64,000 nucleotides of DNA, taken from positions 30,780 through 94,779 of the forward strand of contig CAMWPM010000001.1 in assembly GCA_947176235.1 (NCBI GenBank), read 5' to 3'. The position numbers and the translations under genes were made by a program. The notes beneath the pieces are model-generated. The model saw only the letters and a program-made list of their open reading frames with translations, did no database searches and was not told the origin of the DNA. Below are positions 19,114 through 28,966 of the stretch, piece by piece (position 1 is the stretch's first letter; every line of letters begins with the position of its first letter). Origin of the DNA: an uncultured Bacteroidales bacterium (GTDB taxonomy: Bacteria > Bacteroidota > Bacteroidia > Bacteroidales > Muribaculaceae).

Positions 19114-22100
19114 TTATTTTACAGGTTCGATTTTTACGTTGACAATATTGCCGTCGATCTCAAGCTTCTCGTCTTCTGCCGGATTGATAACATCCCCGCA
19201 CTTCACTTCCGTGGCAAGTACCTGACGTGCGATATAATCGGCGTAATTTCTGATAGCTTCTTTAGTCAGATCGGATTCTTCAACAGTCAGCGTTATGCGG
19301 TCCGTGATGTCATAGTCACGTCCTTTGCGGATGTTCTGGACACGGTTCACGATCTCTCGGGCAAGTCCTTCCTGCTTAAGTCCTTCTGTAAGCGTTACAT
19401 CAAGAGCGACGGTAAGATTTCCATCTACGGCGACAAGCCAGCCGGGAATATCCTCGGAAATTATCTCTACATCCTCCGCACTGATCTCGGCAGGTTCGCC
19501 ATTGACTGTAAGGATGATCTTGCGGTCACGTTCAAGTTTTGCGATTTCAGCCTGTTCCATCTCACTTATAGCTTTTGCCACAAGTTTCATGTTCTTTCCG
19601 TGCTTCGGACCAAGCTTCTTGAAATCGGGCTTAACGCGTTTCACAAGCACACCTTCTTCATTAGCCACCGCCTTGATTTCCTTGACATTCACTTCTCCAG
19701 CCACAAGATCTTTTATCGCATCAAGATCCGAAGCCTGCTCGTCGTCAAGCACAGGAACCATAAGCGTCTGTAGCGGTTGACGTACTTTGAGATTGACCTT
19801 TCTGCGGAGTGCGAGTACCATTGACGTAAGAGTCTGAGCCATTCGCATTCTCTCTTCAAGCTTAGTGTCAATCACGCTTTCATCCACTGTGGGGAAAAGC
19901 GACAGATGCACCGATTCACTCTCACCGGTCAGATCAGCATACATCTTGTCGGCTACAAACGGTGAAATCGGAGCAATAAGTTTAACGACAGTCACAAGGC
20001 ACTCGTAGAGTGTCTGATAGGCCGCAAGCTTGTCCTCATTCATCTCCCCGCCCCAGAAGCGTTTGCGGTTAAGGCGGACATACCAGTTCGAAAGATTGTC
20101 ATTCACGAAATCGTTGATGGCTCTGGCGGCCTTTGTAGGCTCGTAATCCTCCAGTGCCTCGTCCACATCTTTTACAAGTGAATTGAGCACCGACAGAATC
20201 CACCGGTCTATTTCCGGTCGATGTTCCACAGGTATCCTGGGGGCGTTACGGTCAAACTCATCTACGTTTGCATAGAGGGCAAAGAATGAGTAAGTATTGT
20301 AGAGCGTCGCAAACAATTTCCGTGCTGATTCCTGCACACCTGCAGGATCAAATTTCAGATTATCCCACGGAGATGAATTAGCGATCATATACCAGCGCAG
20401 AGGATCCGAACCGAATTTTTCAATTGTTTCGAACGGATTGACAGCATTCCCGAGACGCTTTGACATCTTGTTTCCATCCTTATCCAGCACAAGACCATTT
20501 GAAATCACCGCCTTGTAGGCATTCTTATCGAATACCATGCCAGCTATGGCATGAAGTGTGAAAAACCATCCACGTGTCTGATCCACACCCTCGGCGATAA
20601 AGTCTGCAGGATAGAGTTCGCCTGAATCCAGACCTTCCTTGTTTTCAAACGGATAATGGATCTGTGCATACGGCATCGAACCGGAGTCAAACCATACGTC
20701 GATAAGATCAAGCTCACGATGCATTTCCTTTCCGCTATCCGACACAAGAACAATATCATCCACGTATGGACGATGCAGATCAATCTTTTCATAATTTTCC
20801 TTACTGTAATCGCCAGGCACAAACCCACGGTCCTTGTAAGGGTTGGATTTCATCATTCCGGCCTCAACAGCCCTCTCTATTTCATTGTAGAGCGTTTCCA
20901 CACTGTCGATGCACTTTTCCTCCTGACCGTCTTCTGTCCGCCAGATCGGGAGCGGAGTTCCCCAGTAACGGCTGCGGGAGAGATTCCAGTCCTGTAGATT
21001 CTCAAGCCATTTTCCGAAGCGACCCGAACCCGTCGACTGCGGCTTCCATTTGATCTGCTCGTTCAGCTCCATCAGGCGCTCCCTTACTGCGGTCGTCTTT
21101 ATGAACCAGCTGTCAAGCGGGTAATAAAGCACGGGCTTGTCAGTGCGCCAGCAATGGGGATAGCTGTGGACATGTTTTTCGATCTTGAACACCTTGTCAT
21201 TCTGCTTCAAATACATGCAGATTTTTACGTCAAGTGTTTCATCGTCAGGTCCTTTGGATGAGTCATACGCATTTTTTACGTATTTTCCCTCCCACACCTT
21301 ATAAGCCTCTACATCTACCATCTTCTCCACAAATTGCGGATCAAGATCTTCGATGAGGTAGAATCGACCTGTCATATCCACCATCGGGCGGATATTTCCG
21401 TCACGGTCTATCAGATGCAACGGCGGGACGCCATTTGCTTTCGACACCTTGTTATCGTCGGCACCGAACGTACCGGCAATGTGTACGATACCCGTACCAT
21501 CCTCCGTGGTCACGAAATCACCTGAAATTACTCTGAACGCACCTTCTCCGGGATTCACCCACGGCAACAATTGCTCATATTTCATCCCGACCAGATCTGT
21601 GCCCTGCATCGAGTCGACCACTTCGTAAGGAATAAGCTTGTCTCCCTTGCTGTAGTCGTTAAGCTTAAGATCAGCAGCTTTGGGGTTAAACAGATGGTTC
21701 ATCAATGCGTCAGCCACCACAACGGTGATTTTGTTGCCTGAATAAGGATTATAAGTCCTTACCACATTATACTTGATCGTCGGACCAACGCAGAGTGCAG
21801 TATTCGATGGTAAAGTCCAGGGAGTTGTGGTCCATGCAAGGAAGCACGGCTTACCCCATCCCTTCATGGATTCTTTGGGATCTTTTATTGTAAACTCGGC
21901 AATACATGTCGTGTCTTTAACATCACGGTAGCATCCTGGTTGATTAAGCTCATGGGTGCTCAGTCCCGTTCCGGCAGCAGGAGAATATGGCTGAATAGTG
22001 TAGCCTTTATATAGGTAGCCTTTCTTATACAACTGGCTGAGTAGCCACCACACCGATTCGATGTAGCGGTTATCATAGGTGATATAAGGATCGTTCATAT

Positions 22101-22533
22101 CCACCCAATAACCCATTGAGTTTGTTAGGGTCTCCCATTCACGGGTATACTTCATTACTTCGCGACGGCAGGCGGCATTGTAGTCGTCTACCGATATCTT
22201 CTTTCCGATATCTTCTTTTGTGATTCCGAGAGCTTTTTCCACACCCAGTTCCACTGGTAGCCCATGGGTATCCCATCCTGCTTTGCGCTTAACGTGGAAT
22301 CCTTTCATCGTCTTGTAGCGGCAGAACAGATCCTTTATAGTTCTTGCCATCACATGATGAATTCCGGGCATACCGTTGGCTGATGGTGGTCCCTCATAAA
22401 ATACGAAAGACGGACAACCCTGACGCACTTTCATGCTCTGTTCAAAAAGTTTCTCCTTGTTCCAGCGTTCCAGCACCTCTTTATTGATGTCGGAAAGATT
22501 GAAGGAGTTATATTCCGGAAAGTTCTTTTTCAT
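19114..22533 (-). CDS. ileS: Isoleucine--tRNA ligase
   Basis: Class Ia synthetase of 1139 residues, the long form usual in Bacteroidota. The HIGH-type motif is GPPSANGMPGIHHV near residue 50 and the KMSKS loop is DGNKMSKRLGN near residue 690. The CP1 editing region contains AWTTTPWTLPSNTALCVG. The C-terminal part is an anticodon-binding helical bundle plus extra domain (DUF5915-like in related proteins). It is embedded in the leftward operon-like run between ddl and the TraR-like gene. Confidence 0.97.
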   Translation of the reverse strand: MKKNFPEYNSFNLSDINKEVLERWNKEKLFEQSMKVRQGCPSFVFYEGPPSANGMPGIHHVMARTIKDLFCRYKTMKGFHVKRKAGWDTHGLPVELGVEKALGITKEDIGKKISVDDYNAACRREVMKYTREWETLTNSMGYWVDMNDPYITYDNRYIESVWWLLSQLYKKGYLYKGYTIQPYSPAAGTGLSTHELNQPGCYRDVKDTTCIAEFTIKDPKESMKGWGKPCFLAWTTTPWTLPSNTALCVGPTIKYNVVRTYNPYSGNKITVVVADALMNHLFNPKAADLKLNDYSKGDKLIPYEVVDSMQGTDLVGMKYEQLLPWVNPGEGAFRVISGDFVTTEDGTGIVHIAGTFGADDNKVSKANGVPPLHLIDRDGNIRPMVDMTGRFYLIEDLDPQFVEKMVDVEAYKVWEGKYVKNAYDSSKGPDDETLDVKICMYLKQNDKVFKIEKHVHSYPHCWRTDKPVLYYPLDSWFIKTTAVRERLMELNEQIKWKPQSTGSGRFGKWLENLQDWNLSRSRYWGTPLPIWRTEDGQEEKCIDSVETLYNEIERAVEAGMMKSNPYKDRGFVPGDYSKENYEKIDLHRPYVDDIVLVSDSGKEMHRELDLIDVWFDSGSMPYAQIHYPFENKEGLDSGELYPADFIAEGVDQTRGWFFTLHAIAGMVFDKNAYKAVISNGLVLDKDGNKMSKRLGNAVNPFETIEKFGSDPLRWYMIANSSPWDNLKFDPAGVQESARKLFATLYNTYSFFALYANVDEFDRNAPRIPVEHRPEIDRWILSVLNSLVKDVDEALEDYEPTKAARAINDFVNDNLSNWYVRLNRKRFWGGEMNEDKLAAYQTLYECLVTVVKLIAPISPFVADKMYADLTGESESVHLSLFPTVDESVIDTKLEERMRMAQTLTSMVLALRRKVNLKVRQPLQTLMVPVLDDEQASDLDAIKDLVAGEVNVKEIKAVANEEGVLVKRVKPDFKKLGPKHGKNMKLVAKAISEMEQAEIAKLERDRKIILTVNGEPAEISAEDVEIISEDIPGWLVAVDGNLTVALDVTLTEGLKQEGLAREIVNRVQNIRKGRDYDITDRITLTVEESDLTKEAIRNYADYIARQVLATEVKCGDVINPAEDEKLEIDGNIVNVKIEPVK

Positions 22534-22600
22534 TGTATTGTGATATATGAATTTCTGATCTGATTTCGTGATTTGTGAAGCGGATGATTCTGTGCGACCC

Positions 22601-23794
22601 TTAAGCCTTGCTGCCCTTCAGTCCGCCTTTTGTTCCTCCACCGAGTGAGAAAATGTTCTGATCGTAGCTAACGGTCTTCATCGCACTTTCACGCTTACGC
22701 TTTAGCGCGAGAGCCACGAGCTGATCCATAAGTTTCCCGAACGGCAGGCCCGTGGCTTCCCACAGGTAAAATGAGAGAGATCCGGGAATCGTGTTGATTT
22801 CGTTGACATAAATATCTCGTGTATCCGCATCGACAATTACGTCTACGCGGCTTACGCCATGACATGAAAGCACTCTGAAAGTCTCGCACGCCAGATGCTG
22901 AATTTTCTCGGTTTCTTCTTTCGGTAATTCTGCAGGAATTCTCTTTTGTGAGGCCTGCATACCTTTGGCACCTTTTGTACCACCCATGTATTTGTCCTGA
23001 TATGACAGGATTTCGCCACTCTTTATCGGCTCTTCAAGGACAGAAGGCTTGCAGTCATCACAGTCGCCAAGCACGGAGCAATTGATCTCCTGAAGATTTT
23101 CCACCATGTCTTCTACGATAATACGGGTGGAATATCTTTCGGCATCCTCCACGCACTCAATGAGGCTGTTACGGTCTGTCGCACGACCGATTCCAACGCT
23201 CGAGCCAAGATTCGCAGGCTTGACTATAACCGGGTAACCGAGTTTCTCCTCTATTTTTGCGATCAGCGAATCTCTCTTGTCAAACCATTGTTTATCCGTG
23301 AACCACACGTACTTCACCACAGGAATATCATTTGCTTCGAGGATTTGTTTCATCGTAATTTTGTCCATGCCGTTTGCCGATGAAAGAGTATTACAGCCTG
23401 CAAAGGGGATTCCTATGCTTTCCAGCACACCTTCGAACACTCCATCCTCACCATTGCTACCGTGAAGCACCGGAATGACTACATCCAGACGAGGCAATTG
23501 CAATTTCTTGGCGAACAGACCTTTTGGAGGATTAGCGGCATAAAGCTGATAATCGCCATATACGGGACGCATATAGACCTCCGTGCATTGTGACAACAGT
23601 TTCTTTATGTCACGGTAATTTGCCACATCAAAGAGAGCTTCGCCTGTCCACCAGCGCCCCTCTTTACTGATATATATTGGGGTAACGTCAAATCGGTCAC
23701 GATTAATGGCATGCATAGCCTGTGAAGCTGAGATCACTGAGATTTCATGCTCGGTCGATCGACCTCCGAAAAATACTCCTATATTGGTCTTCAT
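22601..23794 (-). CDS. ddl: D-alanine--D-alanine ligase
   Basis: ATP-grasp ligase making D-Ala-D-Ala for peptidoglycan. 397 residues, longer than the common ~320. N-terminal VFFGGRSTEHEISVISA, VLHGSNGEDGVFEG near 110, ATP-binding VIVKPANLGSSVGIGRA near 195, the KY pair of the omega loop in QDKYMGGTKG, and the metal-binding YVNEINTIPGSLSFYLW. The K-Y pair fits D-Ala as second substrate and argues against D-lactate ligases. A basic glycine-rich tail follows. It sits 41 bp behind a MurF-like gene; a separate housekeeping ddl may exist elsewhere in the genome. Confidence 0.88.
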   Translation of the reverse strand: MKTNIGVFFGGRSTEHEISVISASQAMHAINRDRFDVTPIYISKEGRWWTGEALFDVANYRDIKKLLSQCTEVYMRPVYGDYQLYAANPPKGLFAKKLQLPRLDVVIPVLHGSNGEDGVFEGVLESIGIPFAGCNTLSSANGMDKITMKQILEANDIPVVKYVWFTDKQWFDKRDSLIAKIEEKLGYPVIVKPANLGSSVGIGRATDRNSLIECVEDAERYSTRIIVEDMVENLQEINCSVLGDCDDCKPSVLEEPIKSGEILSYQDKYMGGTKGAKGMQASQKRIPAELPKEETEKIQHLACETFRVLSCHGVSRVDVIVDADTRDIYVNEINTIPGSLSFYLWEATGLPFGKLMDQLVALALKRKRESAMKTVSYDQNIFSLGGGTKGGLKGSKA

Positions 23795-23835
23795 CTTGGT
23801 TAAATGTGATATTGAATTGTTATTTCTGGTTTGCT

Positions 23836-25425
23836 CTACTTAAAGGTGTCCGGGAGATCATTCTCATATAGCACGGCATCGCCGGCTTTCACTATCGACG
23901 CCAGTTGCTGCTGTGCCTCTGCAAACGTTGCGACCGTAATTACGGATGCTTCCGGCATTCCGTCGCCGATTCCCGCCAAAATAGCATTCCGGTTATATTC
24001 ACCGACAATGATTGCGACATCTGCTGACGCCGGAATTTTTGCTCCAAACTGGCGGTTAAGCTCCTCCTGACGGTCTCCGAGTTCAATCATTCCAGGGGTT
24101 ATGATGATCCTCTGACCCGACACGTCAACTGTCCGCAACACATCCAGAGCCATCGCCGATCCTGTTGGATTGGAGTTGAATGCATCATCTATTATTGTAA
24201 TCCCGGCGGCTGTACGCTTCATGTTGAGGCGGTGCTCCACCTGCTCTATTCTTGCCACAGCTCTTTCTATTTTCTCGTCTGGCACGCCAAAATAACGTGC
24301 CATCACCACTGCACCAACTACATTCGAGATATTGCAGTCTCCGACAAGACGGGTTGTGAGATCGAGCCGATAATCATCCGGACCGACGATAGTGAAGCTC
24401 GTACCATGCCGTCCTACTTTTATATTAGTCGCATGATATTCAGCCTCGACATCCGCACTGAGAGAGTAGTGACTGCTTCTGACGTTTTCCACTATTCTTG
24501 ATGCAGCCATCGGAAAATCACTGTTAATGACAGCAAAACCGTCAGCTGGCAGAGAGTCTATCAGTTCGAATTTCGTGCGCTGCACATTTTCTACCGACTT
24601 GAATGTCTCAAGATGCTGCTCACCCACCGCCGTGACTATTCCGGCATGAGGATGCACCAGATCACAGATCTCCTTGATGTCACCCGGCTGTTTTGCGCCC
24701 ATCTCTACGATAAACACTTCGTTATAGGGCTTGAGATACTCGCGTATTGTCCTGACCACACCGAGTGTCGTATTATAGCTGCCCGGAGTCATCACCACGT
24801 CGTAGTGCTCCGAAAGGATTCTGTAAAGGTAATGCTTGGTCGAAGTCTTACCATAGCTGCCGGTTACGCCAATAACCTTAAGATCAGGCATTGCCGCAAG
24901 TATGCGTGCAGCATCATCGTAGTATCGTTTATTGATTCTTTTCTCAACCGGCACAAGGATCATATTGGCTGCCACAATAAGACATGGCGACACGAATATC
25001 ATCGCTATAAGTGCGGCATCAGCCACATAGGTCGAATAAAACCATCTCAGAAGAGCTGCGATCACCGCTGCCAACACAATTGCCGTACCGTAGATTCGTT
25101 TTGCTCTCGGAGTTAAAGTAAGCGGTTTTTTATACTTGGCTCTGGCAAGTGATACATAATTGGCTGCGACAATAAGCGTTGCTATAGCGCCCGTAACAAC
25201 AAAGGGAAGATGATTCACAAGGATGATAAACAAAGCCACAAGGATGACGAGCCTACCCATCCGTGATGTTTCCTTGCTGTCATTAAGCCACTTCACATAC
25301 CGTTCATTCCTGTAGGAATTCTGCTGAAGCATCATCAGGTCCCGCTTGAGTGTGACAGCGAGATCTACTGCAGCCGCTACGAGTAACGCTATTTCAATTA
25401 TCTGGTAAACGACGTTATATGTCAT
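23836..25425 (-). CDS. Membrane-anchored MurF-like ligase
   Basis: 529 residues. The first ~160 contain about five hydrophobic segments (for example LVILVALFIILVNHLPFVV and IYGTAIVLAAVIAALL). A Mur ligase domain follows: P-loop IGVTGSYGKTSTKHYL near 200, VEMGAKQPGDIKEI, the carbamylated-lysine region QRTKFELID, and DDAFNSNPTGSAMALDVL. Canonical MurF is soluble and lacks the membrane part, so this is a distinct family, paired with a Ddl and an alpha/beta hydrolase. Ligation of D-Ala-D-Ala or a related dipeptide to a wall precursor at the membrane is inferred, not shown. Confidence 0.8.
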   Translation of the reverse strand: MTYNVVYQIIEIALLVAAAVDLAVTLKRDLMMLQQNSYRNERYVKWLNDSKETSRMGRLVILVALFIILVNHLPFVVTGAIATLIVAANYVSLARAKYKKPLTLTPRAKRIYGTAIVLAAVIAALLRWFYSTYVADAALIAMIFVSPCLIVAANMILVPVEKRINKRYYDDAARILAAMPDLKVIGVTGSYGKTSTKHYLYRILSEHYDVVMTPGSYNTTLGVVRTIREYLKPYNEVFIVEMGAKQPGDIKEICDLVHPHAGIVTAVGEQHLETFKSVENVQRTKFELIDSLPADGFAVINSDFPMAASRIVENVRSSHYSLSADVEAEYHATNIKVGRHGTSFTIVGPDDYRLDLTTRLVGDCNISNVVGAVVMARYFGVPDEKIERAVARIEQVEHRLNMKRTAAGITIIDDAFNSNPTGSAMALDVLRTVDVSGQRIIITPGMIELGDRQEELNRQFGAKIPASADVAIIVGEYNRNAILAGIGDGMPEASVITVATFAEAQQQLASIVKAGDAVLYENDLPDTFK

Positions 25426-25443
25426 CTTTCTTCCACTTTTAGT

Positions 25444-26208
25444 TTAACTGTTCAAAAAATTACGCAGCACAGCCGCAAACTGCATCGGATTGTCAAGAAA
25501 CGAATAGTGACCGCAATTCTTGAATTCCACCAGACCGGCATCCGGAATCAATTCTTCCATCACCTTGGCATCGGCAAGCGGAGTCGCCGTATCATTACTG
25601 CCCCACACCAGAAGCGTGGGAGCTGAAATTTTGGGCATAAGATGTTTGAGATCTTCATTGACAACCTTGCTGAGGATTGCGCGCATTTTGGGTGAAGCAT
25701 TCAGATAATCGGCTGAAGCACGGCGGGCTCGTGATTTTTCAATACGGGCAGCCGCCTTTTTCTCTCCAAGCATCAGTCGCCACATGATTTTCCCTGCTTT
25801 AAAGGAGTATACCTTTAGGTAGTAAGTCAAGCTTCTGCGTGGTTTCACTCCTGCAGCATCCACAAGAATGACCTTGCCGACCTCATTTCTCGACGCAAGC
25901 ACTATAGCTACTCGTCCGCCAAACGAGTGTCCGACAAGCACAGGCTTTTCAAGTTGTTCTGCCTTTATTAGCTGCTCAATTACTCTCGTGTACTCTTCAA
26001 CTCCCCAAACCGATGGCGGCTCAGGAGAATCGCCAAATCCGGGGAAGTCAACGGTATAGACCCTGCAACTTTCAGCTGCCACACGTGATATGCTGGCTAC
26101 AGTTGATTTGTTGCAACCCCAGCCATGCATGACGATTACCGGCTGACTGCCATCGCCGTCAACCTCATAGGTCATCTGTCCGCCTTCGTATTCAAGGGTC
26201 TTTACCAT
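25444..26208 (-). CDS. Alpha/beta hydrolase next to MurF-like and Ddl
   Basis: 254 residues, cytosolic by appearance (no signal peptide). Oxyanion-loop HGWGCNKS, nucleophile elbow VGHSFGGRVA near 95, acid in VWGSNDTATP near 210, and histidine in NCGHYSFLDNP near 232 make a complete catalytic triad. The substrate is unknown; with its two neighbours it suggests a hydrolase acting on a wall precursor or D-Ala ester or amide. First gene of the leftward run, with 18 bp to the MurF-like gene and its own promoter-like sequence upstream. Confidence 0.82.
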   Translation of the reverse strand: MVKTLEYEGGQMTYEVDGDGSQPVIVMHGWGCNKSTVASISRVAAESCRVYTVDFPGFGDSPEPPSVWGVEEYTRVIEQLIKAEQLEKPVLVGHSFGGRVAIVLASRNEVGKVILVDAAGVKPRRSLTYYLKVYSFKAGKIMWRLMLGEKKAAARIEKSRARRASADYLNASPKMRAILSKVVNEDLKHLMPKISAPTLLVWGSNDTATPLADAKVMEELIPDAGLVEFKNCGHYSFLDNPMQFAAVLRNFLNS

Positions 26209-26265
26209 AACATCCGATATTTTTATCTATGTCCGATGGATTCCGGGTCTATTATAATTAAAGTG

Positions 26266-26296
26266 CAAAATTAGTAATTATAGTTGAATTATGAAA
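26266..26296 (-). promoter_or_regulatory. Promoter of the hydrolase/MurF-like/ddl run
   Basis: On the minus strand TTTC (26296-26293), a 19-nt spacer and TAATTTTG (26273-26266). One mismatch in the -33 box, exact -7. The leader to the hydrolase ATG would be about 52 nt. Confidence 0.5.
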
Positions 26297-26376
26297 GACA
26301 ATTTTCGACCTTTTCCACACACCTGCTTCTTCCAATTTTTCCCACACATTATTTTGCCCAATTCACACCCTCAACT

Positions 26377-26408
26377 CTTGACAATTTTGCAGAATATCAC
26401 TAAATTTG
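26377..26408 (+). promoter_or_regulatory. Promoter of the aminotransferase gene
   Basis: CTTG at 26377-26380, a 20-nt spacer and TAAATTTG at 26401-26408. The CTTG form of the -33 box is also seen before alaS and pyrK. The leader is about 50 nt. Confidence 0.55.
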
Positions 26409-26463
26409 CATTTTATTTATCAGATTACGACCTATCAGATTATCCAATTTGTAGATTTATATT

Positions 26464-27669
26464 ATGCCATCAGTCTCACAGCGCGGCGAAATCATGCCGG
26501 CATCCCCGATACGCAAACTCGTACCTCTTTCCAACGAGGCAAAAGCCCGTGGTATCAAGGTCTTTCATCTCAATATTGGTCAGCCGGACCTCCCCACGCC
26601 ACGTATCGGACTTGAAGCCCTAAAGCATATCGACCGCGATGTTCTCGAATACAGCCCTTCTGAAGGACTTCTGTCTTTGCGCCAGAAGCTTGCTAAATAC
26701 TATAAAAGCTTCAACATCAATGTTAATGTTGACGATATAATTGTCACGACGGGTGGTTCCGAAGCTGTTTTATTTGCTTTCATGGCATGCCTCGATCCTG
26801 GCGACGAAATCATTGTACCCGAGCCGGCCTACGCCAACTATATGGCTTTTGCCATATCTGCCGGAGCTAAGATCATCACCGTCCCATCATCAATCGACGA
26901 AGGTTTCGCCCTTCCTCCGGTTGAGAAAATGGAAAGCTTGATCACCCCGCGCACTAAAGGCATTCTCATCTGCAACCCCAACAATCCCACCGGTTACCTA
27001 TACACCCGCAAGGAAATGGATCAGATTCGTGATCTCGTCAAGAAGCACGATCTTTTCCTTTTTTCCGATGAAGTTTATCGGGAATTTTGCTACACCGGAG
27101 CGCCCTACATATCCGCCTTCCATCTCGAAGGCATCGAGAATCAAGTCGTACTTATTGATTCTGTTTCAAAACGTTATAGTGAATGTGGCATCCGCATTGG
27201 CGCTCTCATCACCAAGCACGAGAAGCTCAAGAAGAACGTTATGAAGTTCTGTCAGGCGCGCCTGAGTCCTCCCCTTCTTGGTCAGCTTGTAGCTGAGGCG
27301 TCCATCGACGCCCCCGCCGAATATATGCTGATGACCTACAACGAATATGTTGAGCGGCGAAAGTTCCTCGTCGACGGTCTCAATCGTATTCCGGGATGCT
27401 ATTCCCCCATACCGATGGGTGCGTTCTACACCGTCGTCAGCCTGCCGGTTGACGATGCCGACAGATTCTGTCAATGGTGTCTCCGTGATTTTTCCTACGA
27501 AGGTGCCACCGTATTTATGGCGCCCGCTTCTGGCTTTTACACTACACCTGGCATGGGTCGTAATGAAGTCCGGGTAGCTTACGTCCTCAACAAGGAGGAC
27601 CTTGCCCGCGCACTTGTCGTACTACGTGAGGCTCTCAGGGCTTATCCCGGACGTACTATTGATTTCTGA
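26464..27669 (+). CDS. Class I/II PLP-dependent aminotransferase
   Basis: 401 residues of the aspartate-aminotransferase fold. Visible are the substrate loop HLNIGQPDLPTP, TTGGSEAVLFAF at the phosphate-binding turn, CNPNNPTGYLYTRKEM, FSDEVYREF, and the PLP lysine in SVSKRYSECGIRIG near 240. Substrate specificity cannot be fixed; aspartate or a broad amino-acid range are likely. The start MPSVSQRGEIMPASPIRKL is the usual one for this Bacteroidales group. It is followed by a permease gene after 28 bp. Confidence 0.88.
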   Translation: MPSVSQRGEIMPASPIRKLVPLSNEAKARGIKVFHLNIGQPDLPTPRIGLEALKHIDRDVLEYSPSEGLLSLRQKLAKYYKSFNINVNVDDIIVTTGGSEAVLFAFMACLDPGDEIIVPEPAYANYMAFAISAGAKIITVPSSIDEGFALPPVEKMESLITPRTKGILICNPNNPTGYLYTRKEMDQIRDLVKKHDLFLFSDEVYREFCYTGAPYISAFHLEGIENQVVLIDSVSKRYSECGIRIGALITKHEKLKKNVMKFCQARLSPPLLGQLVAEASIDAPAEYMLMTYNEYVERRKFLVDGLNRIPGCYSPIPMGAFYTVVSLPVDDADRFCQWCLRDFSYEGATVFMAPASGFYTTPGMGRNEVRVAYVLNKEDLARALVVLREALRAYPGRTIDF

Positions 27670-27697
27670 TTATTCTCGCTCTTTGTGACTCCTGTTG

Positions 27698-28966
27698 ATG
27701 AGAATTGACCGTTTCCTTGCTCTTCGGTTCAGCCGACGCAACCTGTCGCCGCGAAGCCGAGTCGGAATGCGTATTGCAGTTGCCGGTGTCGCATTAGCCG
27801 TTGCCATTATGTTGCTCGCCGTGTCGGTCGTTCTTGGATTCAAACTTGGTATCACCAGGAAGATTACGGGCTTTGACGCCCAGATCGTCATCACGGATAC
27901 ATCCCTATCTTCCCCGCTCTCCACTATGGAGAAAACCGATCAGTTTGTCCGGTTATCCCCGGCTGTCACATCAATTATTGCAGCTTCGGTACCATCACAA
28001 GCTTCCGTATGTGGCACGTATGCCCGCGCTGCCATTCTTAAGACACCTGAAGCTTTTGAAGGTCTGGTGCTCAAGGCATTTGATGATGGTTATGACTATG
28101 AATTCGAGAGATCACTCATTGTTGAAGGAGCTGATATGTTCCCCGACTCAGTCAGGTATCCAATTGTCCTCTCCACACTCACCTCGCGTACTCTTTCTCT
28201 CGGCATTGGTGATAAGGTCGATGCTTTCTTTCAGGTAGGCAGCGGACTTAAGATGCGACGTTTCAGCGTGACTGCGCTTTACGATTCCAACTTCTCCGAT
28301 TTTGACAAGGCAATCGCATTTACGGACAAAGAAGTGCTCACCTCCCTTCTATCTATCCCCGATTCATGCTATTCAGCCATCGAAATCCGTGGAATATCCG
28401 CAGAAAATCCCGATCCTGTATTATCATCTTCCTCGTTGATAGAAGAGGCGCTCGCCGATGCAGCTCAAGGTGGTCTGATTGATCGCCCTCTGTCAGTCGA
28501 CAATGTCTATCACAAATCGGTTGCCTATTTCGCGTGGCTTGACCTGCTTGACACCAATGTTTGGCTCATAATTATTCTAATGGCTGTCGTATCAGGATTC
28601 ACTCTCGTTTCATCCACGTTTATCATTGTTCTTGAGCGCGTCCCCACTATTGGCATTTTGAAATCTTTAGGTACCACCAACTCCTTGATTTCCCGCACCT
28701 TCCTTCTCGTAGGACTAAGTATTGTGATTCGTGGGCTTGTAATTGGCGACATAGTGGCACTTTTGTTCATCGTCATTCAGTCGATGTTCCATCTCCTGCC
28801 ACTCGATCCGGTATCCTATTTCCTTAGTTATGTTCCGGTAAGACTCGACTTTATCTCTTTCCTTGTCATCAACATTTCGACAATCCTGTTCACTCTTCTT
28901 CTCCTCCTCATTCCCTCCCGTATCGTAAGCCGTATTCCACCCTCTTCCGTTATTGATTATGAATAA
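27698..28966 (+). CDS. FtsX/LolE-like ABC transporter permease
   Basis: 422 residues from the ATG at 27698 (the track begins at a TTG one codon before). One membrane segment near residues 25-50 (VAGVALAVAIMLLAVSVVL), a large periplasmic MacB-like domain (about 55-270), then three C-terminal segments (VWLIIILMAVVSGFTLVSSTF and following) with the conserved LERVPTIGILKSLGTTN motif. Family members work with an ATPase, often in lipoprotein release; the ATPase gene is not in this window. The stop overlaps the start of mltG. Confidence 0.85.
   Translation: MRIDRFLALRFSRRNLSPRSRVGMRIAVAGVALAVAIMLLAVSVVLGFKLGITRKITGFDAQIVITDTSLSSPLSTMEKTDQFVRLSPAVTSIIAASVPSQASVCGTYARAAILKTPEAFEGLVLKAFDDGYDYEFERSLIVEGADMFPDSVRYPIVLSTLTSRTLSLGIGDKVDAFFQVGSGLKMRRFSVTALYDSNFSDFDKAIAFTDKEVLTSLLSIPDSCYSAIEIRGISAENPDPVLSSSSLIEEALADAAQGGLIDRPLSVDNVYHKSVAYFAWLDLLDTNVWLIIILMAVVSGFTLVSSTFIIVLERVPTIGILKSLGTTNSLISRTFLLVGLSIVIRGLVIGDIVALLFIVIQSMFHLLPLDPVSYFLSYVPVRLDFISFLVINISTILFTLLLLLIPSRIVSRIPPSSVIDYE

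Noticed and set aside
22601-23794. Vancomycin-type D-Ala-D-Lac ligase
   Set aside because: The omega loop has the K-Y pair (DKYMGG) of D-Ala-D-Ala ligases, and no vanH or vanX gene is nearby.
26291-26623. 110-residue ORF before the aminotransferase
   Set aside because: It overlaps the aminotransferase start and the promoter, and its sequence is typical of a shadow frame.
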